From contig NZ_JAHKPH010000013.1 in assembly GCF_018860385.1 (NCBI RefSeq), forward strand, positions 124,001-188,000: a stretch of 64,000 bases of DNA, written 5' to 3'. Source of the stretch: Reinekea forsetii. Lineage in GTDB: Bacteria; Pseudomonadota; Gammaproteobacteria; Pseudomonadales; Natronospirillaceae. Both the position numbers and the translations under genes were made by a program. This document shows positions 8,903 through 17,417 of this stretch, piece after piece. A model generated the notes under the pieces. The model made no database searches. It saw nothing but the letters and a program-made list of their open reading frames with translations, and was not told the DNA's origin. How positions within the stretch are numbered: position 1 is the stretch's first letter; each line of letters opens with the position of its first letter.

Positions 8903-9496
8903 TTAAACACTCTCTATTACTTTGATGACCCTTGCAGGATTTCCTGCAGCAACAACGCCAGGTGGCAAATCCTTGATAACTACACTATTCGCGCTGACTA
9001 CCGTCCCAGCCCCTATTGTAACCCCAGGCATTACAATACAGCCCGTGCCTAACCAAACGTTGTCGCGAATAAAGACCGCTTTTCCTTTTCCTTTAGAATA
9101 TATTCGAGCATCAGGATTTTCTAAGCATAAATCATGTCCACTACTGTCCATTATCTGGCAATTAGCTGCTATTAGGCAGTTTTTTCCAATTTCAATTCTT
9201 TTTATGGCGTGAATGCAAGAGCCATGGATTCTTGTCCTGTCACCAATTAGAATTTGCGTATTACTTAATTCAGCGAATAATTTAACGGGCGAATACATAT
9301 TTACATGATAGCCACGATTTCTGGAATTTAGCTGCACATTATTGCCAATAATAATTTCTCCACCGTCCCAAGCATTTAACAGAGGTATGCCTTTTGCTCT
9401 GAATCCACTCCCAATCCTAACATTTTTATATGATTTTAGAACCATAGATAAGATAGCGTCAAAAATCTTTAATAATACATGAATTGCAAGTGTCAT
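8903..9496 (-). CDS. hexapeptide-repeat (left-handed beta-helix) acyltransferase
   Basis: A 197-residue O- or N-acetyltransferase of the maltose/nodulation acetyltransferase type. Repeated hexapeptides run from about residue 50 (GGEIIIGNNVQL, QILIGDRTRIHG, IEIGKNCLIAANC) to the classic C-terminal PGVTIGAGTVVSANSVV followed by AAGNPARVIK. The likely catalytic histidine is in SSGHDL. It acts as a trimer using acetyl-CoA. The start is placed at 9496 because AAGGGG lies just upstream, overlapping the stop codon of the preceding adenylating-enzyme gene. The longer frame to 9559 would overlap that gene by 53 bases. It probably acetylates a sugar of the repeat unit or works with the adjacent CapK-like enzyme. 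Confidence 0.85.
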   Translation of the reverse strand: MTLAIHVLLKIFDAILSMVLKSYKNVRIGSGFRAKGIPLLNAWDGGEIIIGNNVQLNSRNRGYHVNMYSPVKLFAELSNTQILIGDRTRIHGSCIHAIKRIEIGKNCLIAANCQIMDSSGHDLCLENPDARIYSKGKGKAVFIRDNVWLGTGCIVMPGVTIGAGTVVSANSVVIKDLPPGVVAAGNPARVIKVIESV

Positions 9497-9506
9497 ACTG
9501 AACCCC

Positions 9507-10820
9507 TTATAACGATACAACTGCTTTAAATTTTCCACTTTTTGTACGTGGAATTTCACTTACACATATCACCTCAACTTCTACTTTGTCTTGGAGGTAA
9601 TATTCCGTATTATTCTTAATATGAATTTTATCATTTGTATTGAATTCGTTCGATACAACTATTCTTACCTCGATTAAATCGGGTCTTACATGGACTACCT
9701 GCCCCTCATTTATTCCTACTATTCCTTTAAATATCGAATCAAATCTTTGCACTCTATTTCCATTAGGGGTAACTATTGTATCTTCAACCCTACCTATTAT
9801 CTCAACTACTTCTTTTTTCTCATTTAAGCGCACCAAATCATTAGTATCGTACCTTATTAGTGGCATGGCTTTTCTAATTAAAGAAGTTGAAACAAAGTTC
9901 ATTTCGCCATTCTTGCCACCTAAGAACTCCGGTATCGAATAGTAGGAATCCAAATGAAAGGGGGCTCTACCTGTTCTCCATAGGCTTGCTACCATTTCAA
10001 CACTACCATACTGATCAACCAGTATAGGGTCTTTAAAAAATCGGTTAATAGATATTCTGTGATTTTCAGAAATTGTCTCGGACGATAGAATTAAGAATTT
10101 TAATTTAAAGTTTAATTTAAGTCCTTGGGCTTCTGCTAACAAAATAATCGAGTGAATTGAGGAAGGAAAACTATCTATATATATTGGTTTAAAATTATTT
10201 AACGCCTCTATGTAATACTTAATAGTATCTTTATTAAACTTAAAGCTCGAAAGATATAGAGTATTATTGTAATAATCCATATTAGATATTTGCTTCGACT
10301 TTATCCCACCAATTGGCCTCGCGGCAATTGTACAGCTTTTAGAATTGTAGTCAGCGCCCAGCGCTTTCAATATATTTCTAAAAAAGAAGTAGTTTCTAGC
10401 TCTATCGCCTTTAGATGCGAAATATTTTCCAGGCGAGCCGGTAGTACCGCTGGTTCGCATTTCAATTAAGGAGCTAATTTTATAACGTTCTGAAATAAAA
10501 TCACTCAAGTTTTCTTGGACAATTGCTTTATTAATAACAGGAAATGCATTACTCAAATCATCTTTAGTAAACTTTTCGATTTTAAACGGATCTAATCGAT
10601 ATATTTTTCTATAGAATGGGACCGTTTCTACTGCATGCTTTATTACTGACCTTAATAGGATGTTAATTTTCTCTTCATCTTCTACTATATTGTTAAAGTA
10701 AATATCACTATATGGATTACTTAGACCCCTTTTATATCTTATATTGGTTTGATAGACACCATAACTCGAAACAATAGTGTTTTGAATGGAATTAGGTAGA
10801 TACCTAAATAAGTTTTTCAC
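9507..10820 (-). CDS. CapK/PaaK-like adenylate-forming enzyme
   Basis: 437 residues, starting at GTG with GGGGTGG upstream. It is a member of the acyl-adenylating (ANL) superfamily of the phenylacetate-CoA ligase/CapK branch. Seen are TSGTTGSP (residues 123-130, the ATP phosphate loop), DQYGSVEM near the middle (aromatic-acid binding motif), IRYDTNDLV (ribose-binding aspartate region) and the C-terminal hinge with the catalytic lysine in PRTKSGKFKAV. All are intact, so it should activate a carboxylic acid as an acyl-AMP. In capsule and exopolysaccharide loci such proteins often lie beside acyltransferases, as here. The acid and acceptor are unknown. It is followed after 10 bases by the hexapeptide acyltransferase and shares its transcription unit with the glycosyltransferase upstream. 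Confidence 0.85.
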   Translation of the reverse strand: MKNLFRYLPNSIQNTIVSSYGVYQTNIRYKRGLSNPYSDIYFNNIVEDEEKINILLRSVIKHAVETVPFYRKIYRLDPFKIEKFTKDDLSNAFPVINKAIVQENLSDFISERYKISSLIEMRTSGTTGSPGKYFASKGDRARNYFFFRNILKALGADYNSKSCTIAARPIGGIKSKQISNMDYYNNTLYLSSFKFNKDTIKYYIEALNNFKPIYIDSFPSSIHSIILLAEAQGLKLNFKLKFLILSSETISENHRISINRFFKDPILVDQYGSVEMVASLWRTGRAPFHLDSYYSIPEFLGGKNGEMNFVSTSLIRKAMPLIRYDTNDLVRLNEKKEVVEIIGRVEDTIVTPNGNRVQRFDSIFKGIVGINEGQVVHVRPDLIEVRIVVSNEFNTNDKIHIKNNTEYYLQDKVEVEVICVSEIPRTKSGKFKAVVSL

Positions 10821-10847
10821 GGTCCAACCACCCCTTTGAATTAATGT

Positions 10848-12098
10848 TCAACGTGCACGAGAGGCGTCATTAAATATTTCCTTAAACAACGCATTAATAT
10901 TCTCACCAATTATATGGTAGCTATATTTCTCATTGATAAGAATTTGCCCTTCTCTAGACAATCTAGTTGCCAATTCGCTACTACTTTTTAATTTAGCGAG
11001 TTGTTCACAATACTGTTTAGGTGTTTTTGCGAACAGTACATTTTTTCCGTTTTCAACATCAATGCCTTCACACGCGATTGGATGTGCAATCAACGGGATG
11101 CCCATTGCCAAGGCATCCAAAACTTTAAGCTTAGTGCCTCCACCATCTCTAATTGGGCATATGTATGCTTCAGCATTTTCCATAGGTGCCAATATGTCGT
11201 CTACAAACCCATGTACCCTAAAATTAGAATCACGACTTGATAGTATATCTAGCTCCGGAAGGCTACCTCGCCCAATAATATCTATGCAAATATCATCAAA
11301 CTCTTTTTTGATTTCTGGGTATATGCTTGTAGCAAAATACTTCATTGCATCTGCATTGGGATACCAACCTAAGCCACCAATAAATATCAAACCTTTAGCT
11401 GTTTTCGGTTTATATTCAATTCGCCTTCTAAAGTAACTGGTATCTACCCCATTGGGGACACAATAAGTTGTGCAATTCAGTATATTTTTCAATCGGCTTT
11501 CATCTAGTTCAGAGCAAGTTAAATTGCCACTTACGCTACCAATATACTCTCGCTCTAATCGTTTCATCTTACGAGATTCAATATAAAAGACTATTTTCTT
11601 TAATAGATTTGATTCTTTACGCCGTCTGCGCTCCAGCATTAAAGATTCTATATTATGGTGGTTTAATATTACTGGCGATCTGACATTCCCCAATAAAGGC
11701 ATCAGGCCTATTGTATCTACATAAATTAAATCGTATTTAATTTCACTCAATTTACTATTTAACGCAATTGAAAACTCCTTACTCGAATAATAATTTTCAT
11801 CATAAGTCTTTCTTGAGAAAATAGACTTCAATGCAAGTATTTTTGCATTTGAGGTCCTACTAGCGCTGCCAATTATGGAAATGGATACAATATTTACATA
11901 CTTGCCAATCTCTTTAGATGCCAGGTCTAGGCCTACCTTTACATCGCCAAAGCTATCAGTTAAAGCAGAATTTGCTGCTAAAGAGATAAAGTCAACATCA
12001 TTTTTTTTGCCAACTTCTTTTATCATATTGAAAGACCGTTGGTAACCGCCCCCTTTAGGAGGGTAAGGTAACTGATGGCTAAGCCATAAAATTTTCAC
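10848..12098 (-). CDS. family 4 glycosyltransferase
   Basis: A 416-residue GT-B enzyme. The N-terminus ILWLSHQLPYPPKGGGYQRS is the donor-loop pattern common in sugar transferases of exosortase loci. The C-terminal lobe has FIGGLGWYPNADAMKYF, DIIGRGSLPEL and RDGGGTKLKVLDALAMGIP, which is the GT4 variant of the E-x7-E region. The start is the GTG at 12098, with GGGAG 5 bases upstream. It overlaps the preceding polymerase gene by four bases (GTGA), so the two are coupled. A cytoplasmic inner-membrane-associated role in building the repeat unit is inferred. Confidence 0.88.
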   Translation of the reverse strand: MKILWLSHQLPYPPKGGGYQRSFNMIKEVGKKNDVDFISLAANSALTDSFGDVKVGLDLASKEIGKYVNIVSISIIGSASRTSNAKILALKSIFSRKTYDENYYSSKEFSIALNSKLSEIKYDLIYVDTIGLMPLLGNVRSPVILNHHNIESLMLERRRRKESNLLKKIVFYIESRKMKRLEREYIGSVSGNLTCSELDESRLKNILNCTTYCVPNGVDTSYFRRRIEYKPKTAKGLIFIGGLGWYPNADAMKYFATSIYPEIKKEFDDICIDIIGRGSLPELDILSSRDSNFRVHGFVDDILAPMENAEAYICPIRDGGGTKLKVLDALAMGIPLIAHPIACEGIDVENGKNVLFAKTPKQYCEQLAKLKSSSELATRLSREGQILINEKYSYHIIGENINALFKEIFNDASRAR

Positions 12099-13399
12099 AA
12101 AAGCTCCCGTTGAATAGATTTATTAGTTTTATATTCCGCTGTACTGAAGTTTAGTTTCAAAGTGACTAACAATGTAATAGACACCCACATAAACGGGTAG
12201 TAAGCGACACTAACGAACTGCCCTGCAACTAAAAATCCAAGCAGGCCCATTAAAAGACCCTTGTATATTTGTGAACATAAATCAACATCTACATTCTTTA
12301 TCTTCATCCTTACGCTCGTTAAGATTAGAATGTAGAAAATTAAAGCTAATACTCCACCGTCAGTACCAATTTGAATGAATATATTGTGAGGTAGCTCAGC
12401 AACCCTTTCACCTTTATGATTGATAAAATTTATGTCTTGCGGGTAATAGTCAGTATAGTAGGCAGGAAAATTAAAGAAACCTACACCAGTGAATGGATGA
12501 TGTTTTATCATTTCAATTCCATTCTCCCAATATAGTATTCGTTGAGTAGATGTCCCATCACCGCCCATGGACCTAAAGCGATCAATTTGTTCTTCCGGCA
12601 AGAATTGAAAAATGGAAAATATCAAGACTACGAAGACTAACAGGACCTTAAACTTGAAAATATTTTTATTGAAAAAAACAACAATCATTAGTCCTAGTGC
12701 AATTTGACTACCTCTACTGCTAGCACCAATAATGGTTAAAATTGGAGTTATTATGGCTAAGCTTAGAATTAACTTCTCTAATCGATTACTAAACGCCCAC
12801 ATATACCTTGCTATATAGACAGATAGGCCAACAAGGATTAACATTTGGATTGCTAGCTCTCCAGAGTTTTGAAAGTAACCTTGGGGGCCATTGATACCAT
12901 AATCTGTAAAAGCGAACCCCCTAAACGCCCAGATTTTGGCTGTACCTATAGAAAGCTTTAACGTACATATGAAGAAAATCATTATAAAGATATAATATCT
13001 TTCCTTTGAAGTAATAATCGACGCGATCAAGAAAAAAACTACAACCCATTGGGTGTATTGAATATGTTGTTCAATAGATATCGAAATGTCATATGCGAAT
13101 AGGAATGATATGTATATCTGTAATGAAAACAGTACTAGCCATGTATGAGTCTGTGTCCATTGAATTTTGCTTTTTTTGTCAAGGAAACTAAACCCCAAAG
13201 CACCCAACAAAAACAACTGTGCCCAAGGCAAAATATCAATAGCAGGGTAGATAGATTGCGGCCTAAAATACTCAATAAACAAATACCCACATATACACCA
13301 AAAAGCAGGATGCTCACTCCAAAAGTAGCGCCACATATTTTTAACTTTTAAAAAGTAAAAATCTTCTACTTTAAAGTCTTCGGGTTTAGTTCTGGCCAT
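12095..13399 (-). CDS. O-antigen ligase / Wzy-type polymerase, exosortase A-associated
   Basis: A 434-residue polytopic membrane protein with about ten hydrophobic helices. It has the N-terminal signature EYFRPQSIYPAIDILPW seen in the exosortase A-associated O-antigen ligase family. The Wzy_C periplasmic-loop region reads TSTQRILYWENGIEMIKHHP followed by FTGVG and ELPHNIFIQIGTDGG, carrying the arginine and histidine expected in WaaL/Wzy enzymes. It would polymerise or transfer lipid-linked glycan at the periplasmic face. It overlaps the phosphatase gene upstream by 14 bases and the glycosyltransferase downstream by 4. Codon use is AT-rich, and this gene is the right-hand end of the atypical segment. 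Polymerase and ligase activities cannot be told apart by sequence. Confidence 0.88.
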   Translation of the reverse strand: MARTKPEDFKVEDFYFLKVKNMWRYFWSEHPAFWCICGYLFIEYFRPQSIYPAIDILPWAQLFLLGALGFSFLDKKSKIQWTQTHTWLVLFSLQIYISFLFAYDISISIEQHIQYTQWVVVFFLIASIITSKERYYIFIMIFFICTLKLSIGTAKIWAFRGFAFTDYGINGPQGYFQNSGELAIQMLILVGLSVYIARYMWAFSNRLEKLILSLAIITPILTIIGASSRGSQIALGLMIVVFFNKNIFKFKVLLVFVVLIFSIFQFLPEEQIDRFRSMGGDGTSTQRILYWENGIEMIKHHPFTGVGFFNFPAYYTDYYPQDINFINHKGERVAELPHNIFIQIGTDGGVLALIFYILILTSVRMKIKNVDVDLCSQIYKGLLMGLLGFLVAGQFVSVAYYPFMWVSITLLVTLKLNFSTAEYKTNKSIQRELL

Positions 13400-13994
13400 G
13401 GTTCACCAATGCTTTGGTTTTTTCTACTACTGTGCTTTCAACTTTGTTGAAATAGGTGTCGGCTGTGCAATATGGGTCATGTATAAACGGTTGCTTATGT
13501 TTACCGTGCATCCCTAATAAAATTATTGGTTGGGTTAGCTTTGTTTCTTTGTACATGGCAATGTGTTTTGGCTCCATTGCTACAATAACGTCGCCTGGCA
13601 TTGGGTTATAACCTAACGTTTTAGTGGTTATATGCTCATTTAGGTTTAATTGAATACTCTGTGCGTAGGCTATGGCTCTCGGGTCGGCTTTATCGCCACC
13701 GCGAGTGTCTAAGCCGAATGATGCAGCTTGCACGCCCATATCTTTTGCAACGGCTTCACTTAAAGGGCTGCGGCAAATGTTTCCTGCACACACAAATACG
13801 TAGCGCTTAGGTTTTACGTTTAAGTTTTCTACTGCGTATTTATTGTAGAAACCCAGTAACTCTAATGTGTTGTGATAGCAAAGCTTTAACAACCCTTTTT
13901 TCGAACCAAAATGGTCATCTATATATTTTTCAATAAATTTGGGTAGCCAAATTCTCACTGAGTTCTTTTCTCCGAGTTCACAATATGCTTTCAC
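13386..13994 (-). CDS. low-molecular-weight protein-tyrosine phosphatase (Wzb-like) with N-terminal extension
   Basis: 202 residues. The core begins near residue 64 with the C-x5-R-S catalytic loop VCAGNICRS (Cys69, Arg75) and includes the general-acid HDPYC motif near the C-terminus, so the enzyme looks active. Such phosphatases dephosphorylate the C-terminal tyrosines of BY-kinases that control chain length. The first 60 residues are a helical extension absent from Wzb, which is about 147 residues. The start is GTG, and a downstream GTG at 13958 is possible. It overlaps the glycosyltransferase gene before it by 17 bases and the polymerase after it by 14. The kinase homologue in this locus (31.0 kb) has a broken active site, so the substrate may be elsewhere. 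Confidence 0.9.
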   Translation of the reverse strand: MKAYCELGEKNSVRIWLPKFIEKYIDDHFGSKKGLLKLCYHNTLELLGFYNKYAVENLNVKPKRYVFVCAGNICRSPLSEAVAKDMGVQAASFGLDTRGGDKADPRAIAYAQSIQLNLNEHITTKTLGYNPMPGDVIVAMEPKHIAMYKETKLTQPIILLGMHGKHKQPFIHDPYCTADTYFNKVESTVVEKTKALVNHGQN

Positions 13995-15090
13995 ACAGTT
14001 GCTGGTATTGGTTGGTTAACACTTGCTCACTAAACTTTTCGTTTACTACTTTGTAAGCCTGTTCTACTTGTTCAACACCGCTGTTGGGTGCTGTTAAAAT
14101 GGCCTGTGCTAATTGCGTTGGGCTTTTTACATCTACAAAAACACCCGTTTTTCCTTGTTCTATTATCTCTTCAGGGCCGCCGCAACGAGTAACTACAATA
14201 GGCACTTTAGCGGCCATGGCTTCTAAGGTTGATATCGAAAAGCCTTCTTTTTCAGAAGAAAGTACAAATACATCTAACTGCGCTAAAAAACTGGGGGTGT
14301 CGTCTAAAAAGCCTAAAAAGTGAATATTGCTAGAAAGGTCGAGCGCGTTAATTTGCGCTTCTAATTGGCTTTGCAATGGTTGTTTGGCATGGCCAGCAAT
14401 AAAGAAGTGAGTATCGGGGTTTTGTGTAACTACTATCTTTGCGGCTTCAATGAGGGTTGGGTAATCTTTGGCTGGGCGTATATTACCAATGCTGCCAATT
14501 AACGTTGCGTTAGTGGGTAGTTTGAATTGCTGTTTTAGTTGATTAGACTTTTCTACATTATAACATTCTACATTCACACCATTATGAATAACGCTTAGCT
14601 GCTCTCGTGAAAACAATTTACGCTCAGCTAAGTAATCGGCCAACTGCCCACTTACCGCTACTACTTTACTTAACCCTCTTCTTAGCAACCAACGCTTTAT
14701 ACCAATAAAGCGCTCATTCGGGTTTACATCAACTTGGCCATGCAGAGTTGCCACAACGGGAATACGCGTAAGCATATTTATAATTGAAAAGCTCAGTGCC
14801 GACCCTAACAAGTGCGCCTGAACAAATTGAACGTTTTCAGTTTTTATTAAATTTATTAGAGTTTTGTAATAAGGAATTGAGAAAAAGCCAAAAGGCTTGA
14901 TCACCTTAAAGGGAATGTCGCGCAGTTCTAGTTGGCTTTGCACCCAGCCCGAGCCCTTTATTAACGCAAGGTTACGGTAACCCTTTATATGCATTTTTTC
15001 TGCAAGGTTTAAAAACACAGTCTCAGCCCCACCCGGCCCGGTAGTATCTATAACATGCAGTATGGTTGGGGGTGTTGCTTGGCTGGTCAT
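13978..15090 (-). CDS. family 4 glycosyltransferase
   Basis: A 370-residue GT-B enzyme. Motifs are HVIDTTGPGGAETVFLNLAE at the N-terminus, VQAHLLGSALSF, GSIGNIRPAKDYPTLIEAA opening the second lobe, and EGFSISTLEAMAAKVPIV with E-x7-E, then GGPEEIIEQGKTG. I start it at the ATG at 15090. The longer frame to 15177 adds 29 residues, rich in His and Arg, that lie outside the family. Codon usage here returns to that of the flanking locus. It is first in a minus-strand operon (glycosyltransferase, phosphatase, polymerase, glycosyltransferase, adenylating enzyme, acyltransferase), divergent from the ATP-grasp gene. Confidence 0.88.
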   Translation of the reverse strand: MTSQATPPTILHVIDTTGPGGAETVFLNLAEKMHIKGYRNLALIKGSGWVQSQLELRDIPFKVIKPFGFFSIPYYKTLINLIKTENVQFVQAHLLGSALSFSIINMLTRIPVVATLHGQVDVNPNERFIGIKRWLLRRGLSKVVAVSGQLADYLAERKLFSREQLSVIHNGVNVECYNVEKSNQLKQQFKLPTNATLIGSIGNIRPAKDYPTLIEAAKIVVTQNPDTHFFIAGHAKQPLQSQLEAQINALDLSSNIHFLGFLDDTPSFLAQLDVFVLSSEKEGFSISTLEAMAAKVPIVVTRCGGPEEIIEQGKTGVFVDVKSPTQLAQAILTAPNSGVEQVEQAYKVVNEKFSEQVLTNQYQQLCESIL

Positions 15091-15242
15091 TCCGTTGATC
15101 CAGTTATAAAAGAGGTGCCCGCATTTTACCCACACTCGGTGGCTGTGTCTATGCGCTTGGTTAGGCGGCAGCTGCATTTTAGGCTCCGTTTGGTGTAGAA
15201 TGGCGGCGTTATTACTTATTATGTTTTCGAATGGAATCGACT
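15091..15242. promoter_or_regulatory. divergent intergenic region
   Basis: This short region separates a minus-strand glycosyltransferase operon from a plus-strand ATP-grasp/deacetylase pair and must hold promoters for both. No -10/-35 pair stands out by eye. Confidence 0.4.
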
Positions 15243-16409
15243 ATGCGCAAAATTTTGGTATTGGATGCGGCTCAACGCAGTGCCTTGGCTGTTGTACGCT
15301 CGGTGGGGCAGTTGCCTAACGTGCACATCACCACGGCCGATGCCACGCCCATGGCTCTGGCTGGGCAATCTAAATATTCGCAACACTATGTGCAAATACC
15401 CTGCTCTAAAGAATCCCCCTCTGAATTTATTCACTGGGTTGAGCAACACTGTTTGAACGGCCAGTTTGACCTTATTCTGCCGGTAACTGAAGTCTCTAGC
15501 CAATTATTGTTGATGCAAAACTACAGCACGCAACAGCTGCCCATGGCTTTTGCAAGTTATTCAACAGTAATGCAATTAGCCGATAAAGCTAATTTAGTGC
15601 GTCAAGCTCAAGCCGCTGGCGTTAGCGTGCCCAGCACTGAGTTTTTTGAAAACAGCCGAGCGCTGAACACTCTGCAAGTTACTTACCCCATTGTTCTTAA
15701 ACCAGCTCAGTCTAAAATATATGCCAACAACCAATGGCTGAGTACCACTGTTAGAATTTTAAAATCGGAAGCAGATCTCGCCAAAGTATTAAAAGAAGAT
15801 ACCTACCTAGCCAACCACCCGTTTATGCTGCAAGAGTTTATACCTGGCCATGGCGCTGGTGTATTTTGCTTATACAACCACGGTATTCCCGTTAGGTATT
15901 TTGCCCACCAGCGCATTCGTGAAAAGCCACCCGAAGGCGGGGTTTCGGTTCTTAGCCAAAGTGTGGCTGTGCCTAAACACCTTAAAGAAGCTTCCGAGAA
16001 GTTGCTCACACAGGTTAATTGGCATGGCGTTGCTATGGTCGAATTTCGCATTAGCCCAGAAGGCACGGCCTATTTAATGGAAGTGAACACTCGCTTTTGG
16101 GGGTCTTTGCAGCTAGCAATAGACGCTGGGGTGAATTTTCCGGCGCTGTTAACTCAACAATTTTTTAACGAGCCAGCAGCAAAAGAAGCGCCTTATAAAA
16201 TAGGTCAACGGCTTCGGTGGCTGCTGGGTGATGTCGATAGCTTATATATATTTTTAAAACGGCCAAACTCTGTGGCTGAAAAACTAAAACGCATTGGGCA
16301 ATTTATATGGCCACGGCCATTTAACCAACGCCATGAAGTAAACCGCCTAGGCGATTTAAAGCCAGCTTGGTTTGAACTTAAACACTACTTTAAAGAATTG
16401 CGGGGTTAA
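15243..16409 (+). CDS. ATP-grasp carboxylate-amine ligase-like protein
   Basis: About 388 residues of the carbamoyl-phosphate-synthase-like ATP-grasp fold. The N-terminal domain (KILVLDAAQRSALAVVRSVG) is the pre-ATP-grasp Rossmann part. VLKPAQSKI supplies an ATP-binding lysine, MLQEFIPGHGAGVF the second clamp, and MEVNTRFWGSLQLAI the Mg-binding glutamate and asparagine. The enzyme would join a carboxylate to an amine or thiol using ATP. ATP-grasp proteins are recurrent in exosortase A loci, but their substrate is unknown. An in-frame ATG at 15231 is possible; the ATG at 15243 has TGGAA at a better distance. A NodB deacetylase follows 6 bases after the stop, in one operon. Confidence 0.82.
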   Translation: MRKILVLDAAQRSALAVVRSVGQLPNVHITTADATPMALAGQSKYSQHYVQIPCSKESPSEFIHWVEQHCLNGQFDLILPVTEVSSQLLLMQNYSTQQLPMAFASYSTVMQLADKANLVRQAQAAGVSVPSTEFFENSRALNTLQVTYPIVLKPAQSKIYANNQWLSTTVRILKSEADLAKVLKEDTYLANHPFMLQEFIPGHGAGVFCLYNHGIPVRYFAHQRIREKPPEGGVSVLSQSVAVPKHLKEASEKLLTQVNWHGVAMVEFRISPEGTAYLMEVNTRFWGSLQLAIDAGVNFPALLTQQFFNEPAAKEAPYKIGQRLRWLLGDVDSLYIFLKRPNSVAEKLKRIGQFIWPRPFNQRHEVNRLGDLKPAWFELKHYFKELRG

Positions 16410-16415
16410 TTAGGT

Positions 16416-17411
16416 ATGGTCAATGCACTTAAAGCCATCGCGAAATTTGCGCGTAACTGGGTAAAAGCCAGTTACGGAGAACACACTAAGCAGCGCGAAA
16501 CGCCCCGCCTCTGGGTGCTGATGTACCATCGCATTTTACCCAAGGCCGATCCACGCTTTGCACTGGAAGAACCGGGTATGATAGTTACCCCCGAAACCTT
16601 CGAGCAACAAATAATAGAACTCAAAAAACACTTTACCTTGGTCAACCTTAACAACTGGGTTAAGCACCATGGCGCCAATGAACCCTTGCCTAACAAAGCA
16701 TGCGCCATAACCTTTGATGATGGTTGGGCCGATAACTACGAATACGCTCTGCCTTTATTAAAAAAACATAAGGTACCGGCCACATTGTTTGCCGTAGCCG
16801 ATAAAATAGGCACTCCGTTCCGGTTTTGGCCTAATATCATCAGTGAACTTATCGCCATAAAAGCCCCGGAATTAGCCCATCAACCGCTATTACAACCAGC
16901 CTATGAAGCCAGCCAACATGCCTTTTCTCGCGAGCGGAATGCTCAATGCATTAACCAGTTAAAACACTATTCCGAAGCTGAAATTTTTACCGCGCTGAAC
17001 GCTATTAATTGGCAACATATTTTAGAAACGAATTCGCAACGCGCGCTAATGACATGGGAAGAGCTGCAAGAGTGTGAGGCTTCGGGGTTATTACAAGTAG
17101 AAAGCCACACTTGTACGCATCAACGGCTGAATAAAGGGTTGGGCGAAGCGGCACTTACCACTGAAATTGCCACCAGCAAACAAACACTGGCTAGCAAACT
17201 GAATAAAGAAATAGAGCTATTCTGCTTCCCGAATGGCGATTACAATGATCAAGCCTTAAGCCTTGTAAAGCAACACTATACCGCCGCGGTTACCACCCAA
17301 AATGGGATAAACCATGTGCCATCACTCCAGCTACATGAGTTAACCCGCATCGGCATACATGAAGATGCCAGTAATACACGCATTAAATTTTTAGCACGTT
17401 TGGCGGGATAG
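16416..17411 (+). CDS. NodB-type polysaccharide deacetylase
   Basis: 331 residues of carbohydrate esterase family 4. LMYHRIL comes near residue 33, followed by the ITFDDGWADNY motif with the catalytic base and metal aspartates, and SHTCTH with the two metal-binding histidines. The enzyme N-deacetylates acetamido sugars in a metal-dependent way. No signal peptide is evident, so a cytoplasmic or membrane-bound substrate such as a lipid-linked intermediate is likely. A second, longer-diverged NodB protein lies at 20.4 kb and a third, DUF3473-type one at 35.6 kb. Its 3' end is convergent with exosortase (6-base gap). Confidence 0.88.
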   Translation: MVNALKAIAKFARNWVKASYGEHTKQRETPRLWVLMYHRILPKADPRFALEEPGMIVTPETFEQQIIELKKHFTLVNLNNWVKHHGANEPLPNKACAITFDDGWADNYEYALPLLKKHKVPATLFAVADKIGTPFRFWPNIISELIAIKAPELAHQPLLQPAYEASQHAFSRERNAQCINQLKHYSEAEIFTALNAINWQHILETNSQRALMTWEELQECEASGLLQVESHTCTHQRLNKGLGEAALTTEIATSKQTLASKLNKEIELFCFPNGDYNDQALSLVKQHYTAAVTTQNGINHVPSLQLHELTRIGIHEDASNTRIKFLARLAG

Positions 17412-17417
17412 CTGAGC

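Noticed and set aside
15091-15177. N-terminal extension of the glycosyltransferase at 13978
   Set aside because: The 29 residues are His/Arg-rich and outside the family. The ATG at 15090 gives a normal N-terminus.
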